A DNA stretch of 64,000 bases from assembly GCA_021229015.1 (NCBI GenBank), contig CM037789.1, forward strand, positions 35,964,469 to 36,028,468, in the 5' to 3' direction. This stretch comes from Solen grandis. Its lineage: Eukaryota > Mollusca > Bivalvia > Adapedonta > Solenidae. Below, piece by piece: positions 55,571-64,000 of the stretch. The notes beneath the pieces are model-generated. The model worked only from the letters and a program-made list of their open reading frames with translations, searched no databases and was not told the DNA's origin. Within the stretch, counting starts at the first letter, position 1. The number at the start of each line of letters is the position of its first letter. A program made the position numbers and the translations under genes.

Positions 55571-56914
55571 GGGCATGGCGTTCATTTGAACTTAACGCTT
55601 GTTCTTTGCAGAATCCGAGCCACAATATTGTATAAGCAAACAGAGGAGACCCTGATCAGACAGCTCCTATATGAGCTGTCTGATTTGGGTCTGCTCTGTG
55701 TCTTATGTATCAAAATGAGGTAAACAGTCAAGTATTCAACATTAAATATTGTTGGTTGAATTTAAGCCTGCTATATACAAAAACATTTTTGTCTACAGTA
55801 AGGTGAATTATACTGCATCTGAGACTCCCAATCACTGGACTATAAACATTTTTTCTCTGCAGTTCTTTGACATTCAGGGAAATTTTAAGTGTGTCAGATG
55901 CATGCATGATAGAGCCCTTAATACAGCGATGTTGGAAAGTGTGTCACCTATGGCAAGCTGTTGCTGTGTTAACAAAAACGGTTGGATATGAAGAAGATTA
56001 ATTAATTAACAAGCAACTGTAACCATAATTTCACATAGAATAGCATCAAAGACATTGTTGATTGCAGAGGGAACTTTAAAAAAAAATTAGATGACTGAAG
56101 ACAAAAGCACAAAGAACGTTTTGAACTGTTTTTTGAATTAGCTTCACATACCAACACTTAATAACTTGAAACAGCTAATATGCAACAATATAGTTCTTGA
56201 ATGCAGTACTTAATCCAAAACAGCGACATTGAAGAAATCAGGTATGTGATAAAAGATTCAATTAATATTGAGGATGACAACATATCCATAGAATAAGCAC
56301 TATGACATATAGAAATCTAGACTCTCTTGTAATCCTTTAGGTGCCTTTCTATCGCAGTATTATGTTATCGACAAAATACAAGCGGATATTGGTGATAAGT
56401 GTTTTGATTTACGCTGTTGAAAAAGTTCCATATTCAATCTTTTGAAGATTAGACTGTTCTTCCAAGCCAGACAGTAATTGTATTTTATAACCTCACTTAA
56501 TCACTGCAGATGTGATGAGGATCCCTTTTTAATCTTTGATAATCATTAACACCCAGCATATTGGAAAAGTGGTTTTTCTCTGACAAGATTTCTGTTATTT
56601 TAGAGGCCAGCATTGATCCTTGTGGTGTGCTGTGTCACAGAGAAGGATGACTGTAGAAGTCTGCCTCATAGAGATGCTTTCTACAGCAGACACAGTTTTT
56701 CTCCAATGTAGTTGGATTTAAGTATTTACAGTCCCATTATTCCCTGGTGATTAACTAAATGCTTTTATTGAATGAATTTTGCTATTGATTTAAAATGGAT
56801 GCAAACTTAAAAGTTTTGTAGTTGTCCTTTTCCTGTCGTTGAAAATGTTAAGGAAATAAATAGAATATTTCAATCAAGATGAAAATGGGCATCATTAATT
56901 AACTAACATGTGCT

Positions 56915-57525
56915 TAGGATGAGCTATTAGGATCATGGAATGTCTTGTCCATCCATCACCAATTGTCCACAATTTATTTACACTCTAGCATCTTCATTTC
57001 TCAAGCAATTATCTTCTAACTTTATGGCAATGTTTATGACCATAATCAGTTCTTGGTTAAGTTCAATTATGGCTGATATTATAAGGCCAATTAGGTCAGA
57101 AAATATGCCCCCTTCAATATTAAAAAAATGCCCGATTTCACTTTGTTTACTCTAACATCTTCATTTCTTAAGCAATCATCTTTAAACCTCATGACTAAAG
57201 TCTTGGCCATGATTGGTTATGGCCGATATCGGCAAATTAGGTCAAGAGATATGGCCCTTTTAGAGTAAAAAAAAAAAAAAAAAAAAAAGCCAGATTTGTA
57301 CTCTGTTTACACTCTAGCAATCTGCAATTATTAAGCATTCATCATTAACAATGCCAACAATTATGGCTGGTATTGGGCAAATATATATTCATTTTAGGCC
57401 CTTGAGATATCATAACATCACATATATTTGACTTTTTTACATGACTCTTAACATCTTAATTAATGAATCAGTGCAGGCAATGTTTCTCAGGTGAGCGACT
57501 TTAGGGACATCTTGGCCCTCTTGTT
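56915..57525. repeat. element of the agctcacc...ggtgagc family, degenerate
   Basis: Opens gatgagctattaggatcatgg and closes aggtgagcgactttagg and catcttggccctcttg. It holds degenerate units with acactctagca.ct and tcatttct.aagcaat, plus an A-run at about 57267. Confidence 0.65.
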
Positions 57526-59172
57526 TTATTCACTTGCTAACCCTTTATCATATACTGGTATGATATAATTTGATTCTTTGACAAACAGGGCGGACTCAGA
57601 TCAGAGAGCTTCTTCTAGGAGCTTAGCTTCTCTGTTTGCTCATACAATATGTAGTTCAGATTCTATAAATACAGCTGCATGGCATAAAAAAGCCATTGTT
57701 TTTAATGCCATTTAAAGTTCATGAAATTATTATTCACCTATTCATAAATTTGTACATGAATATTCATTAAGTAAAGGGTTCTCTAGGACTTTATTGCCTC
57801 ACATGCCAAGCTATTAAAAGTTAGGAGGAATAGTCAAATTAGAGGTTATGTCAGCAATATTGAATTTCCCATATATCATATTCTTATACCTGGAAATATT
57901 AAGAATGTTTTATTTTGGTGAAAACTGTTATTCATCCTCTAATATATCGCTGCTATAAATAATAAATGAGTTTGAAAACTTTTATGAAGAAAGCCCTGAT
58001 TTATGATGTATTGATAACAGGATTTAAGTCCTAAATTGTCTAATCATTCAATCAGTGATGGACATTAATTGCTCATGAATATTCATGAGCATTTTTATTT
58101 TTTTTTAGAAAGGTTAAAAGTATGTTTATTGAAATTAAGTATCATAGCTGAAAATACATTGGACTTGATATCAAATACTTGAAAAAATATCACTTAATTT
58201 GCATGTTCATTTTACTTGCTGCCAAAAAAATGCATTTCCAAATGAAATGCGACAGAAAAGAAAAAGCTGACTATTTCCTTACATTCTCAATTTTAGAAAT
58301 GGTAAAACATTGCATGATGTCTTATGTAGGTAATTTTACAAAATAAATTGTCTAGTCAGGCAATTACTCAAAAGGTATTTACAACCATTATAAATAATTG
58401 TCTGTCCTTGCATTAGCAGACTAATGCCCCTGTGGCATTGATTTGCATGGAACAAAACAAATCCAGAGACATAGAATAAGTGCATGAGACATTATTTTCC
58501 TCCCTGTGTCCATTATGGAATGGAAAAAACAAGTTGGCTGCAGAGAGAAGAATGGGAAAGAAGACCTTCAGAGAAAGTAAATGACCATGAAGTTGTTATT
58601 GAATCAGATATGTGTGTGTGCCACATGTTTTTTTTATCCCTTTCTGGTGACATACATAGACGCTGGGTATATTGATCCAGGGTTTAATATATATTGATGA
58701 CGACAACAACAACAGCTTGTGACTGCATGTAGGGCTGTCCTTGCCGGAAAATTACCTCCAATCCGCTTATAATGGCTTGATTTATGTTGGCAGCCAGTTG
58801 GTCTCCTTGGGTCTTTTTTGTTGTTTTAACTCAGCAGGTAAAAAATGGAGATAAGAGAAGGTATGATAGGCTTATTTGTTCTGACTTTATTGTGCCAATT
58901 TGTGTGTTAATAGAAACGAGTTTTATGTCGGTAGATGGTCATTTTACAGCGCAATTAATGAGGTTTTGTTTTATTTCTTCAAGTGCTGGAATATAATGGT
59001 GACATGAAGTGATAAAAGTGTGAGAGTGAGTTATAAATTAGCCTTGGATGTCAAATCATACTACATAATAATAATAGTGTATGCAGAAAGTTAGTAATGT
59101 TGCTTTTAGTTGAATAAGGAAATGAATAAGTTAATTACCATAAAGGACATATACTGATATGCAGTACTTTAA

Positions 59173-59371
59173 TTTAATTTAAACTTATTTATTTTACGTC
59201 GATTGGGAAACAAGTTCTTGCAACTTATACTAATCCCTCTCGACGGTTCCTGGGTTGGACCAGTACTTTGCGCCTGGGAAGGTCGTGAAGAATTATTGCC
59301 TCCAACGGGGCTCGAACCCACAACCTTCAGATACGTAATCGGATACGTTACCACTGGACCACGGCGCTTTG
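59173..59371 (-). mobile_element. tRNA-derived SINE (family B), second copy
   Basis: Same head (agtggtccagtgg, gggctcgaaccc variant of the B box) and the same 3' part, with ctcgacggttcctgggttgg, as the element at 3114-3328. A target duplication is not obvious. Confidence 0.82.
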
Positions 59372-61311
59372 ATAAGTTGATTATGGTTCAACTGTCAGAT
59401 CTTTGAGTTCTTGATAAGGCTTTGATGCATAATCGTAATTTTATACAAATGTACATGTACTACTGTATATGAAGCAGATATTCCATCGTTTCCATGTGTG
59501 TTCGAACAAAACCTCAAGATATTTTTCTACATAGCAAGATCGGCAAACAAAACAAAATACTGCTGATGTAATTAAGATTTAAGATGAGTATGGAGTATAA
59601 AGTTGATAATTTATCAAAGTGTTTGATATTCAAATGCTCAGTTTAGGTACCGTGTCCTTCGCTAAGCAGCTTGTCAGGATCAGTGGATGTTTCCATGATA
59701 GAAACAAATTCAGACGATTTCACAGAGTTTAAATTCAAATGATATGGCACCTAGACTGATTACAATTAAAGCATCGTTTTCACACAATTGCAGCATTTGT
59801 GTAATTAGCACATGTCATATAGGTAAAATCATCAATTTCTTTGCAGCAAAGGCAGTCATAAAGGTGTGAGAAATATTATCCTGCAGTCGAAGTTGTGAAA
59901 ACAGCCAAGGGCTTCGACTTATTTATGGTTAAATGTACTCAAATTGTTATGCATGGACCGTAGAAAAACTTTGACACATTGAAAAATTTGACATTTAAAA
60001 AGTCATCTCAAAAACATTTTTTTTTTTAGAAATATATAGAGGACTTTGATTTAACTTCTAACAGTGAGAAATTTGACCCATCAAAGTTTGACACATAGAA
60101 ATTCTACTATATATCTTTTTGTTCCAAACAAATGACCAAATAAGCATTTTTAAATGATTGTTATTGCCTAACTTTATCTTATAACCCCTTGACTCCATTA
60201 ATATTGAGGTACAAATTTATGACCTAATGACTATCAATTTACTAAACTTTAAATAGGTTTTTCTTTTCCTTGCTGGCGTCTGAGCTGAAATATTGTATGA
60301 GCAAACGGAGGAGACACAGATCTGACTTTCCCAACCAGGAGCTGTCTGATCTGGTACTCAACTGTTTACCAAGACACCAAGCCAAGTCAGTAGGAGATAA
60401 AGGAGTGACACTTTACTAATGAAACACTTGGAGAATATCATTTGTAACATTACTACTTTAATAAAATTATTTATTCCATAAATTATTTTATATAAAGCTA
60501 CAAAGTGAAAGATCTCTTTTTTATGATTTTTTTTAATTTAATTTTTGCCAAGGCATTAGAACAAAGAGTTAAGCAGCTTGTTCACATCTGTGAAATAAAG
60601 CTTTTTTCATAATTCACTCTCTCTTGTTTATGTTGGTGAAGTCTCTGTTACCTGACAAATAAACTTCGTAAATGTAGGTTTCATTTCACAGGAAAATGTG
60701 TTTTTTTTTAACACATTTTGGGGGATTTCATTTAAATAATAAACTATGGTATCCTTCCCAAAGCAGGTGCATGCTCTGATGGGGAGATAACCCAACTTTT
60801 TACAATCATGGAATGCTTTGTTGAGTGACAATGTGTCTGTAGATGGGTAGTGATAGCGGTAATACACACAATCATATAGTTAAAAATTAATTTCTTAGGC
60901 AATGATGATGCATCAGTGAACAAGTTGCTTTAAATCAGATCATGAAAGGAAAGCATGTAGCAAAATATTGTTGTCAGTAATTCTAGAAAGATGGAGGGTT
61001 TACCTTGATTTTTGTTTGTGTTTTTAAGACCTTAGCAATACCAGCTAGGATAATAGTGCCAGCCACTGCTGGTGTCGTTGTTAATCTGGTGTCGCTGTGT
61101 TTTTAATATCATTCATCATTTAGTGGGAAGTGCTTCCCATGGCTTGTTGCTGTTCAGCAAGGGAGAACTACAAATGGAATGGCGGAGCATTCTTTTAGAC
61201 ATGAGATGACTCGACTGAGAGTCTGGAGGGGTGTCCTTATTGTTCACACTCTCTGGATTTAACCCTGACCTTGCATGCCTTCATTCAGTCACACCATTTT
61301 ACACCTTGGTT

Positions 61312-61472
61312 TAAGGTTAAGTCCCTGCAATGTTTTCCGCTACATTTTGGACCACTAGGCATTTCACGGAGATAACCAAGGTTTCCTAATGTTTCATTAG
61401 GGTACCCTGGTTATCTTAGTGGAGGTGAAGTAGTCCAAGATGTAGTGGAACCATTACAGGGACTATACCTTA
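61312..61472. mobile_element. foldback MITE, copy 3
   Basis: Full-length palindrome of the same family (ttaaggttaagtccctgcaa ... attacagggactatacc), 161 bp. Confidence 0.8.
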
Positions 61473-62168
61473 ATATGGAAAAGCCAGATCAGTTGCAAAT
61501 TGAAGGGATTTCTTGATCTAAATTCCTTTCTCTAATCTCCATGGTGGCCATTTGTGATGAGTGGTATAATACCTTATCAAACTAAATCACTAATAGGCTG
61601 CTCTGTCATACGGGTAAGGATTAACAAAAATATTTTGCTCATAAGTCAGTAAATATCTGTAAAAGAAATATATTTGACTGCTACTGGCCCGTGTGTTGAT
61701 ATACCTTTTGAATATACATCTTGAATACAGCAGGAAGTTTTCAGGAAGGTTGTTTCATTTGAGGAAAAAATAATGTTTTTATTTCTTAACAGAAGTTTAT
61801 ATTTTATGTTACATAGGTGAACATTGTATACCTGCTCCATATTTCTAATGTTGCCATAGTGACTGTGGATTATGAATTAGTGTAATTTGTATATTTTTCT
61901 CTCCGATCAAATACACAATATACCAAATTATCACTTTTGAAAATTTCGATCTATGGTAACAACCATAATAATAGATAAGTCAGGAAACTTGTCCGAATAC
62001 TTTTGGAACACCCTTTGTACATATTCTTTTTACAAGTTTTTTTCATGTTACTGACCATTTTAATTTATACCAAATAGCAACTCTGTAAAAGGTAAAGTGT
62101 TTGCTTATTATAGTGTCACCCCTGTTGAAAGGGCCAGCCAGTTTTGACTTATCAGACACCTCTTTTCT

Positions 62169-62421
62169 GTCGGGCCACCATGGCCGAGAGGGTAATGTGG
62201 CTGACTTTAACACACACTAAGCCTTTACCTTGTGGGTTAAAATCCCAGCAGGGTCTTTTGGATTTTCATGTGAGGAAGCTTTTTTAAGCTGGCTTGCGGT
62301 AGGTCGGTGGTTCTACCCAGATGCCTCCATGCATTTGGGGTCTTCCTCCACCTGTATTTAGTTGGATGTCGCTATATGACTGAAATACTATCGAAGCGAT
62401 GGTAAACTCAAATAGTCACGT
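62169..62421 (+). mobile_element. tRNA-derived SINE (family A), full length
   Basis: Head gggccaccatggccgagagg and full body. Flanked by ctcttttct at 62160-62168 and 62422-62430, a 9-bp target duplication. The B box is mutated (gggttaaaatccc). Confidence 0.87.
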
Positions 62422-62560
62422 CTCTTTTCTATCACAAGTACCTCCCTGGTTTCCTTCTTGTATGCCAGGCACCAGGCAGAACCTCCAACCTCAGCTCCCA
62501 CCTGTATGTAATTACTATCATAAGTAACCTGATAATGAATTTAAAATTGTATCCTTTTTT

Positions 62561-64000
62561 AGCTCACCTGAGCACTTGTGCTCGGGTGAGCTTTTGTGAT
62601 CGCCTTTTGTCCGTCGTGCGTCGTGCGTCGTGCGTCGTCAGTCGTCCGTCATCCGTCGTCCGTCGTCAACAATTGCTTGTGAACACTCTAGAGGCCACAG
62701 TTTTGGCCCAATCTTCATGAAACTTCATCAGGATGTTTGTCTACATGATATCTCGGATGAGTTCGAAATTGGGTCATGTGGGGTCAAAAACTAGGTCACT
62801 AGGTCAAATCTTAGAAAAACCTTGTGAACACTCTAGAGGCCACAAATTTGGCCCAATCTTCATGGAACTTCATCAGGATGTTTGTCTACATGATATCTCG
62901 GATGAGTTCGAAATTGGGTCATGTGGGGTCAAAAACTAGGTCACTAGGTCAAATCCTTGAAAAACCTTGTGAACACTCTAGAGGCCACATTTTGCCCAAT
63001 CTTCATAAAATTTGGTCAGGATATTTGTCTACATGATATCTCGGATGAGTTCGATATTGGGTCATGTGGGGTCAAAAACTAGGTCACCAGGTCAAATCTT
63101 AGAAAAACCTTGTGAACACTCTACAGGCCACAATTTTGGCCCAATCTTCATGAATCTTGGTCAGGATGTTTGTCTACATGATATCTCAGATGAGTTCGAA
63201 ATTGGGTCATGTGGGGTCAAAAACTAGGTCACCAGGTCAAATCTTAGAAAAACCTTGTGAACACTCTAGAGGCCACAGTTTTGGCCCAATCTTCATGAAA
63301 CTTGGCCAGGATGTTTGTCTACATGATATCTCGGATGAGTTCGAAATTGGGTCATGTGGGGTCAAAAACTAGGTCACCAGGTCAAATCTTAGAAAAACCT
63401 TGTGAACACTCTACAGGCCACAGTAATGGCCCAATCTTCATGAAACTTGGTCAGGATGTTTGTCTACATGATATCTCGGATGAGTTCGAAATTGGGTCAT
63501 GTGGGGTCAAAAACTAGGTCACTAGGTCAAATCTTAGAAAAACCTTGTGAACACTCTAGAGGCCACAGTTTTAGCCCAATCTTCATGAAACTTGGTCAGG
63601 ATGTTTGTCTACATGATATCTCGGATGAGTTCGAAATTGGGTCATGTGGGGTCAAAAACTAGGTCACCAGGGAAAATCTTAGAAAAACCTTGTGAACACT
63701 CTAGAGGCCACAGTTTTTGCCCAATCTTCATGAATCTTGGTCAGGGTGTTTGTCTACATGATATCTTCGATGAGTTCGAAAATGGGTAATGTGGGGTCAA
63801 AAACTAGGTCACCAGGTCAAATCTTAGAAAAACCTTGTGAACACTCTACAGGCCACAGTTTTGGCCTAATCTTCATAAATTTTGGTCAGGATGTTTGTCT
63901 ACATGATATCTTGCATGAGTTCGAAATTGGGTCATGTGGGATCAAAAACTAGGTCACCAGGTCAAATCTAAGAAAAACCTTGTGAACTCTCTAGAGGCCA
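62561..64000 (+). repeat. 145-bp tandem-core array, runs off the window
   Basis: Begins with agctcacctgagcacttg and a paired ctcgggtgagct, a gtccgtcgtgcgtcg-rich tract, then about nine units of 145 bp (tgtgaacactctagagg, gatatctcggatgag, actaggtcac). Units differ by few bases. Each 145-bp step shifts the reading frame, so the many 71-codon frames here are not genes. Confidence 0.9.

Larger units (their letters stand above)
54116..62160. other. gene-poor stretch
   Basis: Besides the repeats listed separately, there is no supported coding region. atgaatattcatg phrases recur (55025, 58076 and others) next to the gagcaaacagaggaga hairpin family. Confidence 0.55.

Noticed and set aside
62733..63952. 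Series of 71-codon frames with repeated CLHDISDEFEIG text
   Set aside because: They are the 145-bp repeat read in shifting frames; 145 is not divisible by three and no start or splice context exists.

Overview
This window is nuclear DNA of an animal, most likely a bivalve mollusc. The two genes are split by GT-AG introns of up to several kilobases. Non-coding DNA is AT-rich. The repeats (tRNA-derived SINEs, foldback MITEs, a mariner remnant, and tandem-core elements carrying phrases such as 'gggcaataactc') are of the kind that fills clam, mussel and oyster genomes. The species cannot be named from sequence alone.

Positions 1312-23443, minus strand: a procollagen-lysine 2-oxoglutarate 5-dioxygenase gene (PLOD, lysyl hydroxylase family). 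I could place 17 coding exons with consistent splice phases, from the signal peptide (23443) to the HxD iron-binding motif (about 1370). The last exon(s), with the third iron ligand, lie off the left edge. One internal exon, expected between 10683 and 11953, could not be found intact. A frame-broken patch at 11205-11305 is the best candidate. The introns hold SINEs, a 60-bp satellite, a nested pair of tandem-core elements and several foldback elements.

Positions 23444-23930: a 487-bp interval separates the two divergent start codons and probably acts as a shared promoter.

Positions 23931-31580, plus strand: a three-exon homologue of YAE1 (YAE1D1), the partner of LTO1 in delivering Fe-S clusters to ABCE1. 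Its second intron carries a decayed mariner element with both terminal inverted repeats, a TA on each side and a DD34D catalytic remnant.

Positions 31581-64000: about 32 kb in which I can support no protein gene. It holds degenerate tandem-core arrays (about 168-bp and 145-bp units), an inverted second copy of the element found at 5773-8436, a second TTAA-flanked MITE, a 38-bp satellite, SINEs and hairpins. A 100-N assembly gap lies at 39854-39953.

The most interesting signals are three. (1) The 5' splice site of PLOD exon 12 is embedded in a five-copy 27-bp tandem repeat, so five identical donors lie in a row. (2) Several repeat families share one architecture: a short terminal hairpin, a sub-terminal inverted repeat, a variable array of 145-170-bp units, then a GC-rich tract. 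For one nested insertion the second copy supplies an exact empty site. (3) One PLOD exon is apparently lost or decayed.
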